This document shows positions 11,546 to 22,386 of a stretch of 64,000 nucleotides of DNA, piece by piece. The translations under genes were made by a program, and so were the position numbers. Positions within the stretch are counted from its first letter, which is position 1; each line of letters opens with the position of its first letter. Below the pieces are notes generated by a model, which saw nothing but the letters and a program-made list of their open reading frames with translations, was not told the origin of the DNA and did not search any database. This stretch comes from Odobenus rosmarus divergens (taxonomy: Eukaryota; Chordata; Mammalia; Carnivora; Odobenidae), in the NCBI RefSeq assembly GCF_000321225.1, contig NW_004451657.1, positions 193,980-257,979 of the forward strand, written 5' to 3'.

Positions 11546-13255
11546 AGTCGGAAAAGCAAGATCATCAGGAGAGGTCACAGATGTGATGACAAGGAGGGCA
11601 GGCTTCATCCTGGGCCCCGGGGAACGCGTTAAGCAGAGGAGTGACGTAGCCAGGTGTAATTTCAGGAGAAGATCACCCTTTCTTGGTATGACTGCTGTTC
11701 TTCCCAAACACCCAATAACTCAAGAGCCGTAATGCAGAAGGAGTGGGCAGACAGGACCTGCAGCCCTCCTAGGAGGACATGGGACCCTCAGGATCTGTCC
11801 ACAGACTCAAGGTGAGGCAAGGGCTGGCCCTCATGGGGCTCTTCTTCCCACGCAGCTCGACTCCGTCAGTGATGGTCCTGGAGGCTCCAGCTTCCCAGGC
11901 CCCAGACTGAGCAACGTGGGACTCTTGGGAGTTTGAGACCCCACAAAGAACCAAACATGGTACCGACGGGCGGAGGACAACACATGGGCACAGGTGCCTG
12001 GGAAGGGATGGCGGCCAATGTCTAAAACAGAGCAGAACCATCGGCATGTCGGGGGCCTGGGAGGTGACACTGGGGATCTGGATTGCACACCCCATTCCAG
12101 GGAGCCCTGGTACTCCCTGAAGATACTTGGGGGTCAGGGATCTACAGCAACAAATATTTGATTCTATCTTTTCAGGTGTAATCATTTTAAACTACACAGA
12201 TAGCATACGAGCTCAAATGAGCTGCACACCAAATGTTAACCCTCTACAGACCCCACTGCATGGACCTGAGCTCCCAGGGGAATACCCAGCTTTGCGTAGC
12301 CTCTCTCATCACCTCCAGTACAGGGCATCCTGAGATCGCAAGCCAAGTGACCGATCAAACCCTTACCAATTGCAAGTATGGTATGCAAAGACTCGCAAAA
12401 CACAGTCTATTTCCACAACCACAACAAAAGCTTGGCAACACTGAGGATGCCATGGCTGTTAAGACCACAACTATCACTCCCAATTTTTCATTTCGGAAGT
12501 TATATTCATCAAAGCGACCTTGCTGTTCTCAAGCACTGACCTTATAGTAAGTGTTATGAATTTAAGGTCATAAAATACACGCAATAATAAACCATCATTT
12601 CCCTGTTTTGTATATTCAGGTATATTATGGTATAACTGTTAAATTTTAAAAAAAATTTTTTTCATTTTACAGATGGGGAAAAAAGTCCAGAGAGAGGTAA
12701 GGCTATCGCGTTGTTCACTGATTATCTGTGACCAATCATCCCTGCTCACTGCACTTCAAGAAAGCAAAGACCAAGTGTCCAGCACCCAGCAGGCACTCCA
12801 CACACACCCTGGGGAAGAAGGACCACTGCAAGGTATTATAGCCGTAGGTGGGCAGCACATGAACCTGAGCCTGGGACTCCCGGCTCAGGGCTGGTTTTTA
12901 CACTCTGCCACTTTCCCTCTTTCCTAGAAATGAGGTGACAGCCCACATCCATCACAAAGAGGGAGAGCGTACCATAGAGCAAGGCCAGGACATCTTCCTT
13001 CTTCCAAAGGAAACCACTAGAAGCCAAGCACCCTTCACCCTGAGCACCAACTTGGGATGTGTGCATATTGGACAGAGAGCTGCCCTCTAGGAACTGCCCT
13101 TAAGAAGCAAGGGTCTCCGCACTCAGGTGTAGATTCAGGACAGCGGGGGTGATTCCTGCCTACTGGAGGGAACCAGCCAGTTAACTATCTCAGTGACGAC
13201 CCAAAAGACAGACTGTGTAACTACAGGATAAGTGGGGACCAGCCCTGCCTTCCCT

Positions 13256-13437
13256 GGTTCTCAGACTGGAGGGAATATCAGAATTTTCCAGAGTTTGTTA
13301 AAAGCCAGGCTGCCAGGCTCCAGCCCAGTGTTTCTGATCCAGTAGCTCAGGCTGGAGCCTGAGAAGTTGCATTTCTAAAATGCCCCCAGGGTATGCTGAT
13401 GCTGCTGGTCCGGGACTCAACTTGGAGAACCATTGCT
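13256..13437 (+). mobile_element. MER5A-like hAT relic, near full length
   Basis: Runs from 'ttctcagactggaggg' through 'gtttctgatccagtag', 'gcatttctaaaatgcc' and 'gatgctgatgctgctggtcc' to 'ttggagaaccattgc', the complementary terminal motif. About 182 bp, close to the known 189-bp MER5A length. Confidence 0.85.
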
Positions 13438-13829
13438 CTGGTCAGTTGTTTACACACTCTCCTCATTGTGGCTCACTGAGGCAGATGTTCATGGAAGGCA
13501 GGAAGGGCAGGATGCAAACTTAGGAGCGGGATGCGGGCGGGGGAAGGCAGAGGAATGGGCATTCCAGGAATTGGGGCAGCATGAGCAAATGCAAGGAAGC
13601 TGGAAACAGTGGGTGGGGAAATCAGTAGCTCAGTCTGGCCAGGAAGTAAAGGTGAGAGTCGGGGTGATGGAGGATGAAATGGGAAGAACATGTGGAGGTC
13701 TTGGATGTCGGGCTGACAAGAGAGGAGTTGAGCATCAGCGACAGGCCAGGCACTGTTTGCTGGTATTGCCTCCTAATGTCATTGCCTGTGGTCAGAAAGT
13801 ATACTTTGCATTATTTCTACCTTTTTTAA

Positions 13830-14515
13830 TGTATTGAGGTTGTTTCATGGCTGAGCATATCTGTCCTAGAGAACAATCCACGTACAATTGAGAATATGTA
13901 TCCTGATGTTGTTGGTCGGTCTAGTTGGTTTACATTGTTGCTCAAGTTTTCTATTTCCTTGTTGATCTTCTATCCAGTTGTTCTATCCATTATTGAAAGT
14001 GGAGTATTTAAGTATCCCACTATGTATTATTGAATTATCTATCTCTCCCTTCATTTTGGTCAGTTTTTGTTTCATGGATTTTGACGCTCTGTCATTGGGT
14101 GTATATGCTTTTATGATGGTTTGTATCTTCCTGATGGACTGACCCATTATTGGTATAAAATGTCCCTCTTTATCTCTATTTTTTAAGTCTATCTTATATA
14201 GTACCAGTACAGCCACTCCAGTTTTCTTGTGGTTTTGCTCTTTGCATGATATATCTTTTTCCATCCTCTTACCTTCAAACTATTTTATCTTTGAATCCAA
14301 AGATGTGTGTCTCCTGTAGACAGCATATAGTTAGATCATTCTTCATATGTTCTGATAATCTTTGCCTTTTGATTGGATTGTTTAACCCATTCACATTTAA
14401 TGTTACTATTTGTACAGCTGAGTTCACGTCTGCCGTTTTACTGATTGTTTTCTATGTGTCTCATGTCTTTTTGGTTCCTCTGCTCCTTCTTTACTGCGTT
14501 CTTTTGCATTAAATG
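13830..14515 (-). mobile_element. L1 LINE fragment, antisense, ORF2 5' part
   Basis: The minus-strand frame at 13,983-14,264 contains text matching the L1 ORF2 endonuclease region (GHFIPI, then IIKAYTPN, then KGEIDNSII). Flanking sequence is the usual T-rich antisense L1. Several stops and gaps: dead copy. Confidence 0.75.
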
Positions 14516-14635
14516 AATCAGACACTGGGTTTGGCATAAAAAGCAGAGCAAGAACTTCAAAAGGCTAATTATTTTGAATCCAGGTATCAAAATTACCTTT
14601 CTGACAATTTTTAGTTTCTGAAATGGCTTCTTTTC

Positions 14636-14869
14636 TTCCTTTCTTTCCCTTCCTTCCTTCCTTCCTTTTTTTTAAGAGAGAGAGAGAGAGAGAGAGAGTG
14701 CTTGCAAGCAGGAGGGGGAGGGACAGAGGGAGAGGGAGAGAGAGAATCTTAAATAAGCTTCGTGTCTAGCACGGAGTCCAATGCAGGACTCACTCTCATG
14801 ACCCTGAGATCATGACCTGAGCTGAAGTCAATAGCTGAACCCTTAACTGACTGAGCCACCCAGGCACCC
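14636..14869 (-). mobile_element. CAN SINE (SINEC), antisense, with expanded CT/GA tract
   Basis: CCTT-repeat and poly-T, then a long GA tract (about 14,675-14,698), a GA-rich body and 'gagccacccaggcaccc' at the 3' side. Flanks share 'atggct', suggesting a decayed target-site duplication. Left border uncertain because the tail has expanded. Confidence 0.85.
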
Positions 14870-17700
14870 ATGGCTGTTTTTCAAATCAACCATTTTTTTC
14901 TCTCTAGTTTCAGCAAACAGGAGCACATCAATTATTTGTCCAATAGTCATGGGACACCATCTAAAGAAATGTCTACTACCAGCTTCCTGGGTTGGAGGAT
15001 TTGAAGCTACAAGTTGACCTGCCCACCAGGAGGGATGGGGCCACTCACAATGTTTTGGGAATCACCTTCATGACATGGAGCAACTAAAAGTGTGGTGAGA
15101 GCTCAGTGCTTCAAACCAAAGTGAGAAGGGGTAGTTGGAATTTACAACAAAGTCCACAGTATGGGTATTTTCAAATGTATGGCACTGCTCCTGCAGACCT
15201 GGCACAGACACTAACAAGCCTCTGGTGAACAGAGGGCCCTTGTGTACCTGTCACAATGGACAGTTAAGACCCCATCCCAAACTGATCAGCCCATATCCCT
15301 GCCTGAGTGACTTATGCCCCCAACCTCCTGGTCACTTGACCTCTTAGTTTCCCTACTAAGCCCTCTGGTTCATCAACAAACATGAAGGAAAGCTACAACT
15401 CAGGACTTTGTGAACTGTGCAATCTCAAATTCACAATCTATGTCATCAACACGTGAGGTCTACGGCACCCGGCACCCCTCCCCCATCTTCCGGCTGGAGC
15501 ACCCCCAATTTCCAATATCCTACCCAGCAATAGGACTTGTTTGTGTCTCTGGTCTGAAGTGTCTTGGATTTGGGTTTAGTCACCTCTGTAGAAGTCTCAG
15601 GGGATCTAAAATGCCCAGGCAGTCATCAACTGGGCTCATCCCGGGTAACTCCAGGGAGAGATAAATGTCAATAAAGAACCCGTTTGCCTGAAGGTTTAAA
15701 CAGATTAGGCACGATCTGTAGGCATCCAGGCCCTTGTTCGCAATAAGGTATCTGGTTGGCAAAAAGAACATCTAGCCCTCAGCCTGGAAGGACCCCAGAC
15801 TTGCGGCAGGAACCCAATTCCTGCCCGGCTCAATGAGCTCACTCACCCTGCTGCCCTGGGTCAGGAAGCCATTCTGCCAACTTCCCAAAAGAAGCCATGT
15901 CGTGCCACTTTGAGGGAAAGGGAAAAAGCAGGACAATTTAACAAGAACTACAACCTTCAGTAAACGGAAGGTTTGGGATTCTGAAGAACAGCTTGCTAGT
16001 CTATCTGTTGTCCTGAACTGAAGGTGAGATGGTGAGATCCCTGGGTGCAGGGGAAGGAGACTCTGTGAAGAAGCTAAGATGCTCCACAATGTCTTCTCTA
16101 GGCTAATATGGCCACCGGGCTGTTTCAGCCCGAGCACTGTGGTATCTAAGGCTCGCAGGGTAGTCAACAAGGGGGGGCGCTGCTGCAGAGAGTGGAGTGA
16201 GGCTAGTTAAGGACAGAGCAGACCTGACACAAGCAACAGAGACAACCAACCACCTCCCTGATGGGGCCCCTCTCAGCACTGCCATTATCGGGATTATCGG
16301 GATCTGCAAGACTAAAGGCCCAAAATCTGACCACCTACTGTGCAGCCCACCCTTTGCCAGGCTCTGGGAAGCCTCCTGTGAATCAGATGGTATCTCAAGC
16401 CTCCCAGAACCTTCTGGAGCCTTCTGTCTAGAGGAAGAGTCAGATAAGTCACTGACAGCTGCAATACCACATCCAGGGCAGGGGCAGGGGGTACTTAGGG
16501 CAGCAGGAGCCCCAGGAACATGCCTGACCTGGCCTGGGGAAGGGGGAGGGGGACATCAGGGAAGGTTTTCTGGAGGAAATAAGGCCGATGGTGGATCCTA
16601 AGCCAAGTGGAAGAGATTCACCACGTGGATTAGGGCAGGAAAAGCGAATTGGCAAATCCGTCAGAGGGAACAGCATGTGCAGAAGCCTGGCTCCATCAGG
16701 AGCCGTGGGCACATGGTGCAGCTGGACGCATGCACCACGGAAGGCTTTGGAAGAGAGGGAGGCAGGAGCAAGCCACACCATGCTAGCAAAATTGGGATGA
16801 GCAGAAGCCCCTCTGGTCCATTCTTCTGCTTCCAGGCTATTCCTGTCTTGATCCGGCCCTGGTGACTTCATTCACTCAATCCAAACTTGTAGAGTAAGCA
16901 AACAGGTCTCTCCTGGGGGCCCAGGAAGAATGGAGGAGGTAACACCCCAGCCGGGCCACAGAGCAAGCAGGTTGTCACAGGTGGGAGGTGGGGAGCCATT
17001 CCAGGCAGAAGGAACTGGCAAACAAGGATCTGGAAGAAAGAGCAGTGCTCAGCAGGTAGGTACACTCCACTGGGGTAAATAATGGCAATTGAGTTGGGAG
17101 CAGGCATGGGGGCTTTGAACACCCAGCTAAGGTCTGCACACTTTTCATATGTAATCAGCAACTGTCCAAGTGCCCGGTGCAGGCCCACCACTGCCATTTC
17201 TACCTGCGACCTCAGGTAATTCACTCATTCTGCAACACTGAGGCAGTGCGGGCCCGATGAGGGCAGGAAAGAAAGACTCTCCCGCCCTCCATAAGCCACC
17301 CTGGGGCTCGTTTCCGCCTCTTTGTGAGCACACCCCACTCTCAATCTCCCACCCCAGCAGGCAGTACCTTGCCAGGCACCTGCAGGCAGGTGTGCGTGTG
17401 GGAAACAAGGACAACATTAGGTGACCCCTGCGAAACTGAAACAAAGCCCTCCCCAGACATCTATGTGGAGCACAAGCACCTTGTGATGGGTCCAGGGGAT
17501 CACCCTCCACCCCCAGAAGGACGCCGGAGCTCCCAGGGGTAAAGTGACTTGTCTCCCTAGTGGTTCCTGGCTGGATCGGGGATGAAAGGCAGATTCACTC
17601 CCAGGCCTGGTAGGAAGTAGTGGAGATGGGGTGCAGAGCAGAGGAGATGTGCACAATAAGAGGACGGTCGCGCCACACCCTAAGACGCAGCTGCCCTAAA
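14870..17700. other. Non-coding unique sequence with L2-like pieces
   Basis: No exon supported. Text such as 'ggttttctggaggaaataaggc' and 'agagggaacagcatgtgcagaagcctgg' (16,560-16,700), and a related piece near 17,000, resembles an old dispersed L2-like repeat that recurs across this window. Confidence 0.4.
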
Positions 17701-17800
17701 CCAATCAGAGTTTGCCATCTTGCCCTCGACCAACCAGAGCTGGCCATCAGTTGCCCTTGTCCAATCAGAGCTGGCTGATCATGCTCTCACCCAATCAGAG
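17701..17800 (+). promoter_or_regulatory. Array of four CCAAT-box repeats at ~30-bp spacing
   Basis: Ten-base motifs ccaatcagag at 17,701, 17,761 and 17,791, with the variant ccaaccagag at 17,730, all plus strand, starts 29, 31 and 30 bp apart. Most copies continue with 'ctggc'. CCAATCAG is the high-affinity NF-Y core. No gene start is visible nearby, so a decayed LTR promoter or an orphan regulatory element are both possible. What is seen is the motif array; the function is inferred. Confidence 0.6.
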
Positions 17801-18401
17801 CTGGCCGTGGGGAAGCTGCTGGGATGGGACTCAGGCGTTCAAGAGCCATGGAAAATGCAGGTGAGGTTGCAAATTCCTCAGAGAATAGCAACAGAATCCT
17901 GATGTGGCTATTACATGCATTGGATTACAAAGGCTGGAGCCATCAAATGGAGGTCTGTCTTCGTAGAGTGGCCCACTGCTCTTAGGCCATCCCAGAGTAG
18001 CCATCTCAGCTGCCGTGCACCGGGCTAGGCGGAGATCCGTCACTGCCAGCTCTCGTGGCAGGTATGGTGTCCACGGCGCCTCCTTCCTCAGATTCTTCAG
18101 AGAACAATCACAGTCTCAGTGACTGACTGGGTTTGTGATTTATTTAGATTGTGTGGGCCTCTCCTTCCCCAGAATGAAGGCTGATGTGGGCAGGGACCTT
18201 GCCACACCTCTCCTTCCTGGGGCCCTCGTTCCTTCCAGGGACACACAGGAAGCCCTCAAATATGCACTGTCATTGCCTATCATCAGACTGAGCTTCTTGT
18301 TTACAGAGGAGGAATCTGAAGCGCAACAAAATTTAATTAACTTGCCAAAGGCCATAGCCCCCTGAAGCCCGGCCCCTGCCCTCAAGGAGACAAGAATCTA
18401 G

Positions 18402-18895
18402 AGCAGCACTGCCCAAAAGAAATACAACGGGCGCCTGGGTGGCTCAGATGGTTGAGCGTCTGCCTTCGGCTCAGGTCATGATCCCAGGGTCCTGGGATCG
18501 AGTCCCGCATCAGGCTCCCTGCTCCTTGGGAGCCTGCTTCTCCCTCTGCTTCTCTCTCTCTCTCTCTCATGAATAAATGAATAAAATCCTTAAAAAAAAG
18601 AGAGAAATACAATGGGAACCCCACCCGCAATTTTCAATTTTTTAATTTTCTAGTTGCCACATTAAAAAATAAAAAGAAACATATGAAACGTATTTCACAT
18701 TTCATTTGGCCCAATAGATCCAAAAGAGTATCATTTTAATGTGTAATCAATGTTAACATTTTTTCCTGAGATCTTTTTCACTCTCCGGTTGATACAAAGT
18801 CTTAGAAATCCAGTGTGTATTTTTCACTCACCAGTCCAGGTCGATTCAGAGGAGCCATATTTCAGGGCTCAGTGGTGCTGAGGGGCAGCAAGGGG
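18402..18895 (+). mobile_element. hAT-like DNA transposon relic split by a SINE
   Basis: Left part 'agcactgcccaaaagaaatacaa' and right part 'ttttctagttgccacattaaaaaataaaaagaaac' (shown in pieces), followed by 'gtgtaatcaatgttaac' and 'aatccagtgtgtattttt', match a familiar old DNA transposon beginning 'agcactgtccaatagaa'. The CAN SINE at 18,428-18,602 is inserted in it. Family name not certain. Confidence 0.6.
18428..18602 (+). mobile_element. CAN SINE (SINEC), sense
   Basis: Starts 'cgggcgcctgggtggctcag', ends in 'aataaaatccttaaaaaaaag'. Target-site duplication agaaatacaa at 18,418-18,427 and 18,603-18,612. Nested within an older DNA transposon. Confidence 0.95.
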
Positions 18896-19119
18896 ACAGG
18901 AGCTCAGCTCCAGGAGCCCCTGCCCACCTCTGGGCAAGCAAGCATATACATCATCCAGCACATGGAGACTCATTCACAATCACTATGACCACATCTCCAA
19001 CTACCAGCAGCAGCAGCACCGGTTATAAATACCTACTGCACACTAACAAGCCCCTGGGCGGTCTGCACAGGTTTTTTCTGAACTTGCACCAACCCCAAGA
19101 GCTGGGGACCCTGGCTGGT

Positions 19120-19235
19120 CTTCACATTGACTGAAAAAGGAAGTGAGGCTCAGAAAAATTAAGAGATGTGCTCTAGGTCACGGAGCTAACAAGGTGCAAT
19201 CGGGAAGTCAAGTTACATCTGACTCCAAGCAACAA
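19120..19235 (-). repeat. MIR SINE relic, antisense
   Basis: 'gtgaggctcagaaaaattaa', 'tgctctaggtcacggagct' and 'catctgactcc' follow the antisense MIR consensus. Borders approximate. Confidence 0.6.
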
Positions 19236-19313
19236 CAGCAATTATTTATTGAGCACCTGCTGTGTGCCAATATCCTGTCTTGAAAGATGAGCGCAAACAT
19301 GCCAGGCAAGGTT

Positions 19314-19539
19314 TTTTTTTTTTTTTTAAAGAAATAGTTTTTGGGTTTTTTTGTTTGTTTGTTTACTTTTTGAGAGAGAGAGAGAGAATGACAGAGAGCA
19401 TGAGAGAGGGGAGGGTCAGAGGGAGAAGCAGACTTCCCACTGAACAGGGAGCCCGATGCGGGACTCGATCCTGGGACTCCAGGATCATGACCTGAGCCGA
19501 AGGCAGTCGCTTAACCAACTGAGCCACCCAGGCGCCCCA
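19314..19539 (-). mobile_element. CAN SINE (SINEC), antisense
   Basis: Long T tract, GA-rich body, 'gggactcgatcctggg', ending 'gagccacccaggcgcccca'. Flanked by the 12-bp duplication ccaggcaaggtt (19,302-19,313 and 19,540-19,551). Confidence 0.95.
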
Positions 19540-19551
19540 CCAGGCAAGGTT

Positions 19552-20164
19552 CTTGCCCTCCTGGTGCTTTCGCCCTAGCTTATGGGGATGGCAGAATGAT
19601 AGTAGACAAGGAAAACCCCCTTCGGATGGTGATGATTTCAGAAGAAAACAGACTGCAGTAGGAGAGAGTAACAGCAGAGGGGAGGTAGGCATCTACCTAG
19701 GGTACACAAGGAAGACCTCTGCGGGGAGGAGAAATTTAAGCCAAGATATGAAGGATGAGAAGACCATAGTTCTGGCGAGGGCAGGGAAGAGCATGCCAGA
19801 CAGCAAGCAGCAAACACAAACCTCCAAGCAGGAAGAGTCCAGCATGTTCCAGGAACCAACAGAAAGGCAGCCGGGCTCCCATGCCCGAAGCCTCTCTGGA
19901 GCAAGCGGGTTGGCCCCCCTGCCATTCCTCCCGCCTCAGGGCACTCCCATGCCCCGGCTTGGAAAATGGGAAGCCAACAAACCATTCTCCAGATGTCAAG
20001 AACAAGTCAAGGCTGGAAGCTCCCAGCACAGCGCCTAGCAAGGAGTTCGCATCCAGGAGCATCTGCTGAGTGGCTGAATGATGCATGGGCAGTGAGAGGA
20101 GAGCCTGGAAGTGCCAGAAGGGAATCTGGGCAGCAGGAGCCCCAGAAAGAACATTTTAACACTT
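19552..20164. other. Non-coding sequence with L2-like text
   Basis: Contains phrases of a recurrent old repeat ('agccaagatatgaaggatgag', 'gggcagggaagagcatgcca'). The 161-codon plus frame at 19,553-20,038 starts inside repeat-like text, has no domain, and overlaps two minus frames. I do not consider it a gene. Confidence 0.45.
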
Positions 20165-20645
20165 TATAAGCCTTGCTTCAAACACTATGCACACCAGCCA
20201 AAAAGTGGAAACCACCCAAACATCCATCAAGAGATGCGTGGATAATACAATGCAGTCTATCCACACGATGAAATATTACTCACCCATAAAAAGTACTGCA
20301 GGACTGATACCCAATACAACCTGGGTGAACCTTGAGGACATGATGCTCAGTGAAAGGAGCCAGTCACAAGAGGCTACATGTAGGAGGACTCCATTGTTAC
20401 GAAATGTCCAGAATGGGCAAATCTTTAGAGACGCAATGCAGGCCGGTGGTTGCCAAGGGCTGAGGGAGGGGGAAATGGGGAGGAACTGCTTAACGGGGAC
20501 AAGGCTTTCATTGCAGGAGACGAAAATGTTTTGGAACTAGACAGAGGCCGTGGTTGCTCGACGTTGCGAATGCACCATATGCCACTGAGTGGTACACTTT
20601 AAAATGGTTCATCTTAGGTTGTGTGAATTTCACCTCAATTTTTTA
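20165..20645 (+). mobile_element. L1 LINE fragment, 3' end
   Basis: 'aaccacccaaacatccatc', 'gatgaaatattactcaccc', 'gtggttgccaagggctg' and 'gtgaatttcacctcaattttt' are classic old L1 3'-end phrases in sense orientation. No intact frame. Confidence 0.8.
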
Positions 20646-21680
20646 AAAAGCAGGGGTCGGGGGGAAAGGGGGAGACTTGTTCCAACAGAAAAGTCAGATT
20701 GTGACCACACTACCGATAGCTTGGGATCCTCACAGGCTGCCTGTCCTGCAAAGGAAGCAGGACCCCCCTCGGTGGTATGTCGCACCCCTCCAGCTCTGAG
20801 AAAGGGACCAGGGGTCAGTCCAGGGCTCCCAAATCAAAATGCAGCCGAAGTGGAGGCGCTGGGGCCAGGAGGCCAAGCCAGTGCGTCCCCTGACCTGGCA
20901 CACACAAGGGCATTACTGCCACATGGGCAGCCCTTGGCAGTCTCGGGACGGTCGCATACAGAACCTCCTTTCATTCCTTAGCGTGGCCCTTCAGCCAAGT
21001 CTGGGCCCTAGGGCAGAAAAGACAGCAGGAGTCCACACCCACCCAGCATGTGGGTCCTCTGCGGTCCAGGCGGGTGCTTCAGCACATGTGACGGGTCCTG
21101 AGGAGACTTTCAGGACCTGGAAAGGATAAAGGGGCCTCACAGAGAGGACGGACCTAACACCCTGTTAAGGTGTGGCTGCTCGAGGGAACAGCATCGTAGC
21201 CACCGTCCAACGCGTGAGGCTGGACCTTCACCTCTGCTCTTTATTTCATCCCCTTACCCATGGGATCTGCAGGGATAGGGACCTGGGGCTGTCCCCGTTT
21301 CACAAAGGAGGACACAGAGGAGGACACGGGCTCGTCCACCATCAGCTGGCAAATGTCAGAGCCAGCATTTGAACCCAAAGCTGCCGTCAAAAGCCTCCTG
21401 CACTAAATTATGATGATGCTGACATTTGCTTTTTTCCTACAAAACTCCTATAAGGCAGCCTGGGGTTGTGGTTAAGAGCGTGGACTGCCGGTTTGGGATG
21501 ACGGGAAAGTTCTGGACTTGGATGGGGACGGCTGCACAACAATGTGAACATACTTACTGCTACTGACCAGTACACTTAAATGTGCTTAACATGATAACCA
21601 TTATTAAATATTACATATATATGTAGCACAAAGATATTTTAAGAAATGATCAGGTACCAGGTCATTAAGAAATTGTCAAT
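20646..21680. other. Non-coding sequence; antisense MIR and short L1 piece
   Basis: An antisense MIR-like segment is at about 21,270-21,400 ('gcaaatgtcagagccagc', 'tttgaaccca'). An L1 3'-end-like piece is at 21,495-21,620 ('gctgcacaacaatgtgaa', 'cagtacacttaaatgtgc'). No exon. Confidence 0.45.
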
Positions 21681-21681
21681 A

Positions 21682-21884
21682 GGGGCACCTGGGTGTTCAG
21701 TTGGTTAAGCATCCACCTCTTGATTTCGGCTCAGGTCATGATCTCAGGGTCATGGGCTGGAGCCCTACATCAGCTCCACACTCAGCGGGGAGTCGGCTTG
21801 AGATTCTCTCCCTCTCCCTCTGCCCCTCTTTCACCCCACGCATGGAAGCGCTCTCTCTCTCTGAAATAAATAAATCTTTAAAAA
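21682..21884 (+). mobile_element. CAN SINE (SINEC), sense
   Basis: 'ggggcacctgggtgttcag' head with mutations, 'aaataaataaatctttaaaa' tail. Flanks carry a slightly decayed duplication (aattgtcaata versus aattgtcagta), so older than the copies with perfect duplications. Confidence 0.92.
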
Positions 21885-21999
21885 AATTGTCAGTAAATTT
21901 TTGAAAATAGATATCATACAGACCATATTCTCTAAACATGGGAAAATTCAATTAGAAGCTAATTAAAAATACATAAATCCCCCCCAGAAAAAAGTAATA

Positions 22000-22105
22000 A
22001 TGCGGGCTGCTTGGGTGCAGATCCCTGCTCCCCACTTACCAGCTCTGTGACCCAGCGGCAGGCTTCAGAGGTTGTCTGTACCCATCTGTAAAGTGAGAAA
22101 GGCAC
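22000..22105 (+). repeat. MIR SINE relic, sense
   Basis: 'cccacttaccagctctgtgac' followed by 'cccatctgtaaagtgag' matches the MIR core in sense orientation, with much divergence. Confidence 0.55.
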
Positions 22106-22174
22106 CTCCTTTCTCAAGGCACCTCCCTCTGGGCTTGTGTCCAGAACTGAATGAACCCAAATCAGGGACAGCGC

Positions 22175-22386
22175 AGACCAGGGCGCGGCAAACTCCGGCT
22201 GCAAAGGGCCAGGTAGTGAGGGCTTCTGGCTTTACAGGTGCCGGCCACAGCTGTGCCACTCTGTCAACACAGCAGGAAAGCAGCCACAGACAACAGGTGT
22301 GCCAACAGTCAGGGCTGGGTACCAATAAAACTTTATTTACGGAAGCAGGTGGCTAGCTGATAGGGCCGGGGCTTGCCGACCCCTGG
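22175..22386 (+). mobile_element. Non-autonomous hAT-like DNA transposon relic
   Basis: Left end 'cagggcgcggcaaactccgg', internal 'cagcaggaaagcagccaca' and 'ccaataaaactttatttac', right end 'cttgccgacccctgg', whose last bases are the inverted complement of the 'caggggtcggcaaa' type terminus. A second copy in the same orientation lies at 55,660-55,890. No coding capacity. Confidence 0.7.

Larger units (their letters stand above)
8292..13255. other. Non-coding stretch with MIR and one LTR
   Basis: No exon supported. Antisense MIR-like segments lie at about 9090-9225 and 9890-10035 ('cagagccaggactcgaacccagg' type text), and an LTR relic lies at 11,228-11,545. Numerous 60-150-codon open frames here have no domain and occur in several frames at once, as expected in GC-rich non-coding DNA. 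Confidence 0.4.

Noticed and set aside
13983..14264. 93-codon minus-strand frame with endonuclease-like text
   Set aside because: It is a decayed piece of L1 ORF2, not an independent gene.
19553..20038. 161-codon plus-strand frame, lysine/glutamine-rich
   Set aside because: Starts in L2-like repeat text next to a SINE, has two overlapping minus-strand frames, no domain and no matching exon.
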